From the NCBI GenBank assembly GCA_964614945.1, contig CAZTNW010000003.1, forward strand, positions 124,001 to 188,000: a stretch of 64,000 nucleotides of DNA, written 5' to 3'. The DNA is from CAZTNW01 sp964614945. Its GTDB lineage: Bacteria; Caldisericota; JANLFM01. Positions 1-8,674 of this stretch are shown piece after piece; the stretch's first letter is position 1, and the number at the start of each line of letters is the position of its first letter. A model generated the notes under the pieces. That model worked only from the letters and a program-made list of their open reading frames with translations, did no database searches and was not told where the DNA came from. The position numbers and the translations under genes are program-made.

Positions 1-49
1 GAAAAGCGAGGAAGCCAAGCCGAAAATCCACAAAGTGGAAGTCAAGTAA
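1..49 (+). CDS. C-terminal tail of a probable Hsp20 small heat-shock protein (partial)
   Basis: An open frame enters from the left edge and stops with TAA at 47-49. The last residues read KSEEAKPKIHKVEVK. A Lys/Pro-rich tail ending in an I/V-x-I/V motif (VEV) is typical of Hsp20 C-termini, and the next two genes are a J-domain co-chaperone and ClpB, so an Hsp20 identity is reasonable. Only 15 residues are visible, so the alpha-crystallin domain itself cannot be checked; this is inferred from tail and context. Confidence 0.4.
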   Translation, partial: KSEEAKPKIHKVEVK

Positions 50-54
50 AGCAT

Positions 55-90
55 TTCTTAGCAGCCGGGGGATCCCCCGGCTGCTAAGAA
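55..90. other. 36-bp perfect palindrome between the first two genes
   Basis: Both halves are perfectly complementary around the centre at 72/73 (TTCTTAGCAGCCGGGGGA and its reverse complement), with no interruption. In RNA it would fold into a very stable hairpin. There is no U-run on either side, so it is not a classic intrinsic terminator. It may be an mRNA-stabilising or processing hairpin between the Hsp20-like gene and the J-protein gene, or a DNA operator for a heat-shock repressor. Confidence 0.6.
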
Positions 91-113
91 TCAAGATCGG
101 AAGGCTCGAATAG

Positions 114-1022
114 ATGGAATTCAAAGACTACTATCAAATTCTTGGTGTTCCCCGAAATGCCGACGAGAAAACTATAAAACGTGCATACCGTGAACTGGCG
201 CGTAAATATCATCCCGACACAAATGCCAAGGACAAGAGCTTAGAGGAAAAATTCCGGGAGATCAATGAGGCTTACCAGGTCCTTTCCAATCCAGACAAAA
301 GGGCTAAATACGACCAGTTGGGCTCGAACTGGGAGGAATTATCTCAGCGCACAGCTTATACGGGTGGAGAACCCTTCGCAGATTTCGATATCGGGCAGGC
401 TCCCTTTTCCGATTTTTTCCGCGTCTTCTTCGGGGGAAATGACGTCATGTCGGGCTTTACCCAAGCAAAACGGAGGGCTCGTCGGATCAAGGGTGAGGAC
501 GCGCTCGTAAGAGTCGAGATCACCCTGGAAGAGGCCTTCAATGGATCTACTCGCTCCCTCGACCTGAGGATGAACAGAAAGCAGAAGAGGCTGGAGGTTA
601 AAATTCCAGCAGGTGTCGAGAATGGAACGAGAATCCGTCTGCGAGGACAGGGCTATCCCTCTTCGAGCGGAGGTGAGGCTGGAGATCTTTACCTGGAAGT
701 AAAAATCTTGCCTCATCCCTACTTCGAAAGAAAGGGTGCCGATGTGTATATCGAGATCCCTGTCACCCTGGCGGAAGCGGTCCTGGGGGCAAAAATCGAG
801 GTTCCCAGCCTGAAAGATAAGGTTCTACTCTCCATTCCTCCAGAGACTCAGAATGGAGCACTGATCCGTCTCAAGGGTCTCGGTTTTCCTCCTGCCGGGG
901 CAGAATACGTGAAGGTAAAGGTCGTCCTGCCAGACCATCTGAGCATGGAGGAAAAGAAGCTCTTCGAGGAGCTCAAAAAACACGAAAGTAAGAATCCTCG
1001 GGCTCACATGGGTCTGGCATAA
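114..1022 (+). CDS. cbpA: DnaJ-family co-chaperone, CbpA type (J domain + C-terminal domains, no zinc finger)
   Basis: Cytosolic J-protein that stimulates DnaK ATPase and delivers unfolded clients. The N-terminal 70 residues form a J domain with the HPD catalytic tripeptide at residues 33-35 (YHPDTNA). A Gly/Phe-rich linker follows at about 80-125, then two beta-sandwich substrate domains (LRGQGYPSSSGGEAGDLYLE and a second repeat near RLKGLGFP). The four CxxCxGxG zinc modules of class A DnaJ are absent, so it is class B/CbpA-like. At 302 residues it matches that class. It sits between an Hsp20-like gene and clpB in the same orientation, a heat-shock cluster. A purine-rich GGAAGG precedes the ATG. 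Confidence 0.93.
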   Translation: MEFKDYYQILGVPRNADEKTIKRAYRELARKYHPDTNAKDKSLEEKFREINEAYQVLSNPDKRAKYDQLGSNWEELSQRTAYTGGEPFADFDIGQAPFSDFFRVFFGGNDVMSGFTQAKRRARRIKGEDALVRVEITLEEAFNGSTRSLDLRMNRKQKRLEVKIPAGVENGTRIRLRGQGYPSSSGGEAGDLYLEVKILPHPYFERKGADVYIEIPVTLAEAVLGAKIEVPSLKDKVLLSIPPETQNGALIRLKGLGFPPAGAEYVKVKVVLPDHLSMEEKKLFEELKKHESKNPRAHMGLA

Positions 1023-1052
1023 TACCCGAATCAATTTTCAGAGGTGATTTAT

Positions 1053-3659
1053 ATGGCTTTTCAGATGGATCAATTCACGATTAAAGCGCAGGAGTCGATC
1101 GCGGAAGCGCAAGCTCTCGCCGAAAAAAAACACAATCCCTCCTTAGAGCCCGAGCATCTGCTTCAGGCTCTTCTGGGCCAGGCCGACGGCTTAGTTCTAC
1201 CTATATTCCAGCGGCTAGGGATCGATGTTCCTGCCTTTCAAACTCAACTTGAGGCGGAATTGTCCTCGCTGCCGCAGATATACGGCCCGGGTCAGCTCTA
1301 TTTAGGACCGCGGTTGAAACGAGTACTGGATGCGGCTGCGGTTGAGGCGGAAAAGCTCAGGGACAGGTACATCTCCACGGAACACCTACTCCTATCAATG
1401 TCTGAAGAAAGAGAGGGCGGCGTGTCCCGGCTCTACAAAAAATTCGGCCTCACCCGGGACAATCTCCTGCAGGCCTTGGCCCGAATCCGCGGGAGTCAGA
1501 GGGTGCTTGATCAAACTCCCGAGGACAAATACCAGGTCTTGGAGAAGTACGGGAGGGACCTCACCCAGCTCGCTAAGCGAGGCAAGCTAGATCCGGTGAT
1601 CGGCCGCGATGAGGAGATCCGCCGCGTGATCCAGGTCCTGTCACGTCGAACAAAGAACAACCCCGTCCTGATTGGAGAGCCTGGGGTAGGAAAGACGGCG
1701 ATTGTGGAAGGTCTCGCGCAAAGGATCGCTTCCTCCGATGTGCCAGAGGGCCTTAAGAATAAAAGAGTGGTCGCGCTGGATATAGGAGCATTGGTTGCTG
1801 GCGCCAAATTTCGCGGGGAATTCGAGGAACGCCTGAAGGCGGTCTTGAAAGAGGTAACCTCTTCCGAAGGAAAGGTAATTCTATTTATCGACGAGCTCCA
1901 TACCCTGGTCGGTGCAGGTGCGGCAGAGGGAGCAGTAGACGCTTCCAATATGCTCAAGCCGGCCCTGGCGCGAGGAGAGTTGAGAGCGGTCGGCGCCACT
2001 ACCCTGGATGAGTATCGCAAGCGCATTGAGAAGGACCCGGCCTTAGAGCGCAGGTTCCAGCCGGTGTTCGTGGGTGAGCCGACCGTGGAGGACACAATTG
2101 CTATTCTCAGGGGCCTGAAGGAGCGCTATGAGGTCCACCACGGGGTGAAGATCAAGGACGCAGCGCTGGTGGCTGCCGCCATTCTTTCCCACCGCTATAT
2201 CAGCGACCGATTTCTCCCCGACAAAGCCATTGACCTCGTGGACGAAGCCGCAGCCAGACTGCGGATGGAAATCGACAGCCTGCCGACGGAACTGGACGAA
2301 GTGGAAAGACACCTGAGGCAACTGGAGATCGAGAGACAGGCGGTGAAAAAAGACAAAGATCCCGGATCGGTCGCCCACCTGGAGAAAATCGAGGGGGAAA
2401 TTACCGAGCTCCGGGAAAAGGCTCAGGCCATGAGAGCCCAATGGCAGGCAGAAAAAACGTTCCTGGAGAAAATCCGCGAGACCAAGGAGAAAATCGAGGC
2501 GACGAAGAGGGAAGAGCAACAGGCTGAACTGCGGGGAGATCTGGACAAGGCAGCGGAATTGCGCTTCGGCATCCGTCCGGCTCTACTGAAGGAGCTAGAT
2601 GAGCATAACAGGAAACTCAGTGAAATTCAGAAGGAGCAGAAAATGCTCAAGGAAGAGGTGGATGAGGAAGATATCGCCGAAATAGTCTCCAAGTGGACAG
2701 GGATCCCTCTTACCCGATTGATGGAAGGAGAGATCCAGAAGCTCGTGCAGATGGAAGATCGTCTGCGGTTGCGGGTTGTTGGGCAGGAGGAGGCGATCGA
2801 AAAAGTTTCCAATGCCGTGCGTCGTGCACGCTCGGGCCTGGCCGATCCCAACAGGCCGTTAGGCTCATTCATCTTCCTCGGCCCCACGGGGGTGGGAAAG
2901 ACTGAACTGGCCAGGACACTGGCCGAATTCCTCTTTGATGACGAGAGGGCCATGGTGCGCCTGGATATGTCGGAGTACATGGAAAGGCATACCGTTTCGC
3001 GCCTGATCGGCGCTCCCCCCGGTTATGTAGGGTATGAAGAGGGAGGGCAGCTCACCGAGGCGGTGCGGCGCCGGCCTTACTCGGTTCTGTTGCTCGACGA
3101 GATCGAGAAAGCCCATTCAGATGTTTTCAATATTCTGCTGCAGATCCTGGAGGACGGTCGGCTCACCAACGGACAGGGAAGGACAGTAGATTTCAAGAAC
3201 ACGGTCGTGATCATGACCTCTAATATAGGCAGTCAATTCATACAGGATCTCTCGCACGATGCCGAGGAGATGAAAAGACGTGTTCAGGACGCCTTGCGTC
3301 TTCAGTTCCGCCCGGAGTTTCTCAATCGGATCGACGAGATCATCGTCTTCAACAGCCTGGGCAAAGAGGAGACCAAGAAGATAGTGGATATTCAAATCAT
3401 GGAATTGGAGAAACGCCTAGAGACAAAAGGCATTCAGCTGAAAGTTTCCGATGCTGCGCGGGGGCTTCTGGCCGACCTGGGCTTCGACCCGGATTACGGG
3501 GCTCGTCCGCTCAAGCGCACGATGCAGCGAGAGATCATGGACAACCTCGCCAGGAAAGTGTTGGAGGGGGAATTTAAAGAGGGGGACACTGTCCTGATCG
3601 GGGAAAAGCAGGGAAATCTAACTTTCGAAAAGGAACCCCCTACCGCTACTCCCCGATAA
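1053..3659 (+). CDS. clpB: ATP-dependent disaggregase ClpB
   Basis: Hexameric AAA+ disaggregase that works with DnaK/DnaJ to rescue aggregated proteins in the cytosol. Visible in order: Clp-N repeats (1-145), NBD1 with Walker A GEPGVGKT at 208-215, a long charged coiled-coil middle domain (about 400-520) that separates ClpB from ClpA/ClpC, NBD2 with Walker A GPTGVGKT at 610-617, and the C-terminal D2-small domain (GARPLKRTMQREI). Length 868 aa is usual. The frame has a GTG at 1044, but that lies inside the ribosome-binding site GAGGTGA (1041-1047), so ATG 1053 is the start. The 3' end overlaps the convergent yjbQ by 14 bp. Confidence 0.98.
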   Translation: MAFQMDQFTIKAQESIAEAQALAEKKHNPSLEPEHLLQALLGQADGLVLPIFQRLGIDVPAFQTQLEAELSSLPQIYGPGQLYLGPRLKRVLDAAAVEAEKLRDRYISTEHLLLSMSEEREGGVSRLYKKFGLTRDNLLQALARIRGSQRVLDQTPEDKYQVLEKYGRDLTQLAKRGKLDPVIGRDEEIRRVIQVLSRRTKNNPVLIGEPGVGKTAIVEGLAQRIASSDVPEGLKNKRVVALDIGALVAGAKFRGEFEERLKAVLKEVTSSEGKVILFIDELHTLVGAGAAEGAVDASNMLKPALARGELRAVGATTLDEYRKRIEKDPALERRFQPVFVGEPTVEDTIAILRGLKERYEVHHGVKIKDAALVAAAILSHRYISDRFLPDKAIDLVDEAAARLRMEIDSLPTELDEVERHLRQLEIERQAVKKDKDPGSVAHLEKIEGEITELREKAQAMRAQWQAEKTFLEKIRETKEKIEATKREEQQAELRGDLDKAAELRFGIRPALLKELDEHNRKLSEIQKEQKMLKEEVDEEDIAEIVSKWTGIPLTRLMEGEIQKLVQMEDRLRLRVVGQEEAIEKVSNAVRRARSGLADPNRPLGSFIFLGPTGVGKTELARTLAEFLFDDERAMVRLDMSEYMERHTVSRLIGAPPGYVGYEEGGQLTEAVRRRPYSVLLLDEIEKAHSDVFNILLQILEDGRLTNGQGRTVDFKNTVVIMTSNIGSQFIQDLSHDAEEMKRRVQDALRLQFRPEFLNRIDEIIVFNSLGKEETKKIVDIQIMELEKRLETKGIQLKVSDAARGLLADLGFDPDYGARPLKRTMQREIMDNLARKVLEGEFKEGDTVLIGEKQGNLTFEKEPPTATPR

Positions 3660-4044
3660 TCGTCACAACGATTTCGCGCTGACGGGGACCGTCCAGCTCC
3701 AAGAAAAATACGCTTTGCCAGGTTCCGATCCCTAACGAACCGTTAATAACCGGGATGATGCGAGAATTTCCCAGGATGAAGGATTTAAGATGGGCATGGG
3801 CATTGTGCCCATGAGACCAGCCTTCCCCCCTTTTTATCCAGCCAGAGAGAAGGCGGAGAAGATCCTGTTTCAAGGCTGGCTCATTTTCGTTGACCAGGAT
3901 AGCTGTTGTCGTGTGTCCGCTGTGGACATGGCAGATTCCACGCTGGATACCACCTGCCTTCACCAATTTTTCCACCTCCTGAGTAATGTCGACCAATTCC
4001 TGCACTTCCCTGGTCCTAATTGAGAAAGATTTAAATAGAACCAT
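3646..4044 (-). CDS. yjbQ: YjbQ/UPF0047 family protein (secondary thiamine-phosphate synthase family)
   Basis: Small protein of about 132 residues. The conserved family signatures are HSGHTTTAILVNENEP, the H-rich GHNAHAHLK segment and GTWQSVFFLELDGPRQRE. The family has weak thiamine-phosphate synthase activity in E. coli; its main role is unsettled. ATG 4044 is chosen because GAGG sits about 8 nt upstream, overlapping the stop of the upstream GNAT gene; an ATG at 4053 lacks spacing. It is likely translationally coupled to that GNAT gene and overlaps clpB tail to tail. Confidence 0.9.
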   Translation of the reverse strand: MVLFKSFSIRTREVQELVDITQEVEKLVKAGGIQRGICHVHSGHTTTAILVNENEPALKQDLLRLLSGWIKRGEGWSHGHNAHAHLKSFILGNSRIIPVINGSLGIGTWQSVFFLELDGPRQREIVVTIIGE

Positions 4045-4055
4045 CTGCGCCATCC

Positions 4056-5120
4056 TCAAAACATATCGTAATCGCCCGAAGTAATGTACCAATTTTCCAG
4101 GGACGCCAGGTCATTGTGGGGAATGCTCTGATCGGGCGAGACAGCAATCAGTGGCTGGTGCTTCGATCTCAGGCGGAACCCGGCATCCCGATAAGCTGGG
4201 AGAAAGGGCGAATGGGGCAAAAGCCAGGAAGCGACGATCCCCACTTTCTTCGCTTTCAGATAGCTTAAAATCAGGCCCAGTAGAAAAGCAGCGAGCACCG
4301 GGTTCCAGCCCAGCGTGAAAAGCTCGCCGATAGAAGCCAGACGATACTGAAGGTCGACAGTACGGACTACCGTCATACCCAAAATCTGGCGGTCATCTTT
4401 ACGGGTCAGGTAAAAGGCCTCGTAGCCGGCGGAGGGATGATCGAGGTAGCGCCAGTTCAGGTATGCCGAGGTCCTCTCGATCATGAAGGGGAAGCGATCT
4501 CTCGCCTTCTCCCAGAATTCGTCCATTTCGGGCCCAAACCGCTCAACCCTTTTCAGGACATACGGACCTGCCTTTTCTCTGCCCCAGAAATAAAGGCGGA
4601 GAAAAGGGGAAGCGAGAGCGCCGATCAAGCAACACAGTCTCGGGGAAGCAAGACGAGCCTGCAAGGCTTGGGGAAGGTCGAGGACTTTGATCAGGCGCCA
4701 GACTTTACCCACCTCCGCCCAGCCGAAACGGCTGACGTAGCCCTTGTAGGAATTCTTGTTGGGGAAACCGTAATAAAGGGGAACACCCTTCCTTTTTCCC
4801 TCCTCAAGCGAAAGCATGGCCAGCCGCTTAAAAATTCCTCGTCCGCGGAAGGCCGGTTCCGTCATCGTGTCTACGGACTGCGCCCCAATAACCGAGCCCC
4901 CCGGAGTTTTCACCGGCACAAAAAAGAGGGCTTCCTGGGCGACAATACGATCCTGGAAGCGCGCCAAGCAGATAATCGGGGAGTCAAAGGGGTTCGCCTC
5001 GTACTCCCACTTCCAGTCGCTCAGGTCGCGCTGGATTTTCGGGAAAATCTTGCTATAGAGGGCAAGAATCCCTTCCTCGTCCCCGGGGTGGTAAAATCCA
5101 AAATCGATATCCTCGCTCAT
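4056..5120 (-). CDS. GNAT family N-acetyltransferase
   Basis: A 354-residue acetyl-CoA-dependent acyltransferase. The N-terminal half is a GNAT fold with the acetyl-CoA-binding motif A region VDTMTEPAFRGRGIFKRL (RGRGIF as the Q/RxxGxG/A loop), followed by PLYYGFPNKNSYKGYVSRFGW. The C-terminal half has a second GNAT-like block with a hydrophobic helix pair, giving an Eis-like two-domain size. The substrate cannot be told. It starts its transcription unit: a perfect TATAAT (5128-5133 on this strand) lies 7 nt before the ATG and no Shine-Dalgarno is present, so the mRNA is probably leaderless. Confidence 0.8.
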   Translation of the reverse strand: MSEDIDFGFYHPGDEEGILALYSKIFPKIQRDLSDWKWEYEANPFDSPIICLARFQDRIVAQEALFFVPVKTPGGSVIGAQSVDTMTEPAFRGRGIFKRLAMLSLEEGKRKGVPLYYGFPNKNSYKGYVSRFGWAEVGKVWRLIKVLDLPQALQARLASPRLCCLIGALASPFLRLYFWGREKAGPYVLKRVERFGPEMDEFWEKARDRFPFMIERTSAYLNWRYLDHPSAGYEAFYLTRKDDRQILGMTVVRTVDLQYRLASIGELFTLGWNPVLAAFLLGLILSYLKAKKVGIVASWLLPHSPFLPAYRDAGFRLRSKHQPLIAVSPDQSIPHNDLASLENWYITSGDYDMF

Positions 5121-5127
5121 TAGCTCT

Positions 5128-5133
5128 ATTATA
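5128..5133 (-). promoter_or_regulatory. -10 element of a leaderless promoter for the GNAT gene
   Basis: TATAAT reads on the minus strand, with AGAGCTA between it and the ATG at 5120, so initiation would fall at or next to the start codon. The -35 region is weak (GCGGTA at a 17-bp spacing). Confidence 0.55.
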
Positions 5134-5199
5134 CGAAAAATCAGGATTCATACCGCTTTCAGAATAAAGATACTTATGCGAAGATAGTGGTCAAAGAAG

Positions 5200-6045
5200 A
5201 TGATCCCTGACTATCATGTACATTCGGACCTATCTATTGATGCGCGAGGGTCAATCTGTGATTACGCTCGGAAAGCTACAACGCTCGGGCTCGAAGAGAT
5301 TTGCTTCACCCCCCATTTGGATCTCGACCCGGAGCGCTCCCCGAAGGACGGATGGGTCAGAATCAACGGCGGCTACATTCCCAACAGTGACCTGGATTGG
5401 GTCTCTGCTTACTTTGAGGAAATTGAAAAAGCAGAGGATGAGACGAGCCTGATCATCAGGAAAGGGCTGGAGGTAGACTATTTTCCCAGTGTGGAGAAAT
5501 GGCTGCTTCCTTTCTTTCAGTTTCCCTGGGATTTCGTGCTCGGCTCAGTACACTGCCTGGAGCACCTTGATCTGGTCAATCGCCAAGAGGGCCTGCGGTT
5601 ACTTGAGCGGCACAGCCTCGAGAAAATCGCGGAGCTCTTTATCAGCGCCACCGCAGAAGCCATTCGATCGGGCCTGTTTAATGCTATCGCCCATCTCGAT
5701 AGCTTTCGGCGATCCAAATTGTCCGGTTTCAACCATGATTTCAGGGAAAACTTCCTGCAACACTCACAGGAAGTTTTAGTCTTGCTCAAAGAAAGGGCGG
5801 TGGCTTTAGAAATAAATACGAGTGGATTCGGGAAATACCGCATGGAGGAAACCTTTCCCGGCCTGGAGCTGCTCAAGAAAGCTAAATCCTGCGGAATAGA
5901 ACTGATCACCTTCGGGTCAGACAGCCACTCTGTCAGCGATCTGGCTTGCGGTTTCCCTCAGGCGATCAGCCTCGCTCATCGAGCCGGGTTTGAGGGAACC
6001 TGTACTTATAAAGGAGGAAAAGTTGAATCGGTCATCTCTTTCTGA
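5200..6045 (+). CDS. PHP-domain phosphatase, histidinol-phosphatase (HisJ/HisK-type) family
   Basis: Metal-dependent phosphoesterase of the PHP superfamily. Metal ligands are visible as the DYHVHSDLS N-terminal motif (HxH), CFTPHLD, LEVDYF, GSVHCLEH, IAHLDSFRR and the terminal FGSDSHS motif. Length of 281 residues is normal for histidinol-phosphatases, which convert L-histidinol phosphate to histidinol. No other his genes are nearby, so the exact substrate is uncertain. The ATG has only a weak AAAGAAG before it. The 3' end overlaps the start of the next gene by 23 bp, which indicates coupled translation. Confidence 0.82.
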   Translation: MIPDYHVHSDLSIDARGSICDYARKATTLGLEEICFTPHLDLDPERSPKDGWVRINGGYIPNSDLDWVSAYFEEIEKAEDETSLIIRKGLEVDYFPSVEKWLLPFFQFPWDFVLGSVHCLEHLDLVNRQEGLRLLERHSLEKIAELFISATAEAIRSGLFNAIAHLDSFRRSKLSGFNHDFRENFLQHSQEVLVLLKERAVALEINTSGFGKYRMEETFPGLELLKKAKSCGIELITFGSDSHSVSDLACGFPQAISLAHRAGFEGTCTYKGGKVESVISF

Positions 6046-6991
6046 AAGATTGCAGCTGAGCAGTTTCCCTACCCCTCTGGAGAGGATGGAAAACCTATCA
6101 CGTGTTTTCCAGTCGGAAATTTACGTAAAACGGGATGACCTGATCTCCCCGGCCGGAGGAGGAAACAAGGTACGCAAGCTGGAATTCCTTCTGGCCGACG
6201 CCCTTCGGAAGGGCGCGAGGTCGGTACTCACAATCGGGGCCATGCAGTCCAATCACTGCCGCCAGACCGCCCTCCTCGCCTCCCGTCTGGGAATGAAACC
6301 ACATCTGATTCTCATGGGAGAAAAACCTGATTCGAAACAGGGAAACTTCCTTCTCTTCTCCCTGGCCGAAGCAACTCTGCATTTCAGGACAAAAGACCTC
6401 AAAGAGGGTGAAAAAGTCCTCGCCGATGTGCGGAGGACATTGCAAGAAGAGGGTGAGGAACCATATTTGATTCCTTACGGTGGTTCCAATCACCTGGGGG
6501 TACAGGGCTACACCTTCGCCTGGAAAGAGCTACTCTCCCAGAGCGAGCGCAAGAAGCTCTACTTCGACTTCATAATCATCGCAGCAAGTTCAGGGGGAAC
6601 CCAGGCGGGACTCCTTCTCGGCCAGGAACTGTTCGGAGGAGAGGGGAAAATAATCGGGATCAGTGTGGGACCGTCCGCCCTAGAGCTGGAGAGAAAAGTA
6701 GAGAGTCTGTATTCCGGGACAGCCGAGTTTCTCAAAAAGACTCCAAAGGAGAAGAGCGCAGATATTCGCGATGAATTCGTCGGGCCGGGCTACGGACAGC
6801 TCGATCCAAGAACAAAAGAGGCTATTTCCGTGGGAGTCAAGCAAGAAGCGCTGCTTCTCGATCCGGTGTACACGGGAAAAGCATTCGCGGGCATGCTCAG
6901 CCTCCTGAAGGAGAAGGAGATAGGAGGGAGAGTATTGTTCTGGCACACAGGAGGGATACCGGCCCTTTATAATTACGCTTCATCCTTTTAA
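6023..6991 (+). CDS. PLP-dependent D-cysteine desulfhydrase / ACC deaminase family enzyme
   Basis: Fold-type II PLP enzyme of 322 residues. Visible motifs: KRDDLISPAGGGNKVRKLEF (the Schiff-base lysine in GGGNKxRKLE), GAMQSNHCRQTALLA, PYGGSNHLGVQGY and the phosphate-binding SSGGTQAGLLLG. The family splits D-cysteine to pyruvate, H2S and ammonia, or opens aminocyclopropane carboxylate; the two are not separable here. The start is a TTG at 6023 because AAGGAGG (6011-6017) lies just upstream; an in-frame TTG at 5990 lacks any ribosome site. The start is embedded in the end of the PHP phosphatase gene. Confidence 0.88.
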   Translation: MNRSSLSERLQLSSFPTPLERMENLSRVFQSEIYVKRDDLISPAGGGNKVRKLEFLLADALRKGARSVLTIGAMQSNHCRQTALLASRLGMKPHLILMGEKPDSKQGNFLLFSLAEATLHFRTKDLKEGEKVLADVRRTLQEEGEEPYLIPYGGSNHLGVQGYTFAWKELLSQSERKKLYFDFIIIAASSGGTQAGLLLGQELFGGEGKIIGISVGPSALELERKVESLYSGTAEFLKKTPKEKSADIRDEFVGPGYGQLDPRTKEAISVGVKQEALLLDPVYTGKAFAGMLSLLKEKEIGGRVLFWHTGGIPALYNYASSF

Positions 6992-7031
6992 GTTCATGTG
7001 ATATGGTCAAGGGAGAGGAGATTTTCTGACG

Positions 7032-7892
7032 ATGAGCACTGCGGAGACATTGACTCTCTTATTCTGGGTTTTATTGCTCCTTGCCCTATTTGTCCCCTTC
7101 TTCCGCCAGAGAATCAAACAGCTTGAGAGGTTCCGGGCTCTGCGTGAGCTGGAAATGCAAAGAGGGTCGAGAGTCATCACCTTAATCCATCGCCAGGAGG
7201 CTCTCTCCTTTCTGGGGATCCCCCTATTTCGCTTCATGGATATAGAGGACTCCGAGCAAATCCTGCGCGCCATCCGCCTGACCCCTGAAGCGATGCCTAT
7301 TGATTTAATCATTCATACTCCCGGGGGGCTGGTCCTCGCCGCGGAGCAAATTGCCCACGCCCTGAAGGCCCATAGGGGAAAAATCTGCGTGATGGTTCCT
7401 CATTATGCCATGTCGGGAGGAACTTTGATCGCACTCGGCGCCCACGAGATTCGCCTGGATGAGAACGCCGTCCTCGGCCCGGTTGATCCCCAGTTGGGAT
7501 CCCGGGACGGAGGATTTTATCCAGCCAATTCCATCCTCAAGGTTTTGGAACAAAAACCGATCAAGGAGATCGAAGACAGCACATTGATCCTGGCGGATAT
7601 CGCACGAAAAGCTATCAACCAGGTCAAGTCCTTCATTCAATGGCTACTGGAGGATAGAGTACCTGGCGAGAAAGCCAGGGAAATTGCCTCCATCCTGGCT
7701 GAGGGTTACTGGACGCATGACGCCCCTTTAACAGTGGAGGCCTTACGGGAAATAGGATTACCAGTGGAGACAGGGCTGCCCCAGAAAGTCTACAAGTTAA
7801 TGGAGCTCTACCCTCAGTCCGCAGGCAGACGACCCTCCGTTCAATACGTCCCCATTCCCTATACAGAAAAAGGAGGGGAGCGAAAGCGATGA
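7032..7892 (+). CDS. Membrane-anchored ClpP-fold serine protease (SDH/SppA-like)
   Basis: One N-terminal transmembrane helix (about residues 7-25) precedes a crotonase/ClpP-like domain. DLIIHTPGGLVLAAEQIA supplies the oxyanion-type glycine loop and HYAMSGGTLIALGAHEI the likely nucleophile Ser in SGG; a following ENAVLGPVDPQLG segment is conserved in the SDH_sah (serine dehydrogenase proteinase) family. The helix places the catalytic part next to the membrane. It overlaps the following HAD gene by ATGA. Substrates are unknown. Confidence 0.82.
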   Translation: MSTAETLTLLFWVLLLLALFVPFFRQRIKQLERFRALRELEMQRGSRVITLIHRQEALSFLGIPLFRFMDIEDSEQILRAIRLTPEAMPIDLIIHTPGGLVLAAEQIAHALKAHRGKICVMVPHYAMSGGTLIALGAHEIRLDENAVLGPVDPQLGSRDGGFYPANSILKVLEQKPIKEIEDSTLILADIARKAINQVKSFIQWLLEDRVPGEKAREIASILAEGYWTHDAPLTVEALREIGLPVETGLPQKVYKLMELYPQSAGRRPSVQYVPIPYTEKGGERKR

Positions 7893-8674
7893 TTTTTAGC
7901 CTGATTTCCTTAAAGCCAGACCCGGAGAGATCGGTCTCCCTTCCCTACTCTTTCGGGCATTTCGAAGCAGCCCTCTTCGACTACTGGGAGACTCTGGTAG
8001 AAAAAGAGGTCGACGGCGAGGCCGACCTGGAAAAAGCGATAAAGAGCTTTTACCAGAAATTCGCGCAGCCCTGCTCGTTCCCTCCCTGGGAGATATTCCA
8101 GGCCGAATTTGCTCACACAACTGAATGGGTCAAAACGATCCTGGCTTCCCAGCCCTTCGAGATACCGTTAGACAGGCTACTACGGGGCTTTTTTCACAAG
8201 CTCGGATTGGAAGAGCAGGATCAGGTAATAGAAAGGGCTGTTTATTACCTGGCCGAAGCGGTGCATCGATCCACCCGAGTTCTTCCAGGAGCGAAGGAAT
8301 TCTTGCAGTTCCTCAAGCAGAAAAACATCAAGGTCGGGATGGTCTCCAATACACAAATTCCTCCCTTCCATGTCGAGGACAGCCTCCGTCAGCTCGGACT
8401 TCTGTCCTATTTTGACACGCTGGTTCTCTCGTCAGAATTTTCGTGGCGAAAGCCCTCGCGCAGGATTTTCGAGGAAGGTCTGCGCCGGCTTCAGGCCAAA
8501 CCAGAGAGCTGCATACACTTTGGAGACAGCCTGGCTGCCGATGTTGAGGGCGCAAAAAAGGCCGGCATCCTCCCGATACAGGTTCTTGCGGCAAGAAATG
8601 CTCCTCTGGCGGAAGGAGAATTAATAATTCGAGATTGGCAGGCGGCTCGAGCCCTTTTCGCCCGCTTTCTTTAA
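7889..8674 (+). CDS. HAD-superfamily hydrolase
   Basis: A 261-residue haloacid dehalogenase-fold phosphatase. Motif I is FDYWETL (DxxxT, nucleophile Asp then a Tyr-Trp-Glu variation), motif II VSNT, motif III lysine in SWRKPSRRIFEEGL, and motif IV HFGDSLAADVEGAKKAG. A helical cap lies between motifs I and II, which makes it type C1. The fourth residue after the nucleophile is not Asp, so phosphatase activity is less certain. The ATG overlaps the preceding stop (ATGA). The end overlaps convergent eno by 4 bp. Confidence 0.85.
   Translation: MIFSLISLKPDPERSVSLPYSFGHFEAALFDYWETLVEKEVDGEADLEKAIKSFYQKFAQPCSFPPWEIFQAEFAHTTEWVKTILASQPFEIPLDRLLRGFFHKLGLEEQDQVIERAVYYLAEAVHRSTRVLPGAKEFLQFLKQKNIKVGMVSNTQIPPFHVEDSLRQLGLLSYFDTLVLSSEFSWRKPSRRIFEEGLRRLQAKPESCIHFGDSLAADVEGAKKAGILPIQVLAARNAPLAEGELIIRDWQAARALFARFL

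Noticed and set aside
1511..2095. Minus-strand 194-codon frame inside clpB
   Set aside because: Arg/Ser-rich composition typical of antisense shadows; clpB is intact.
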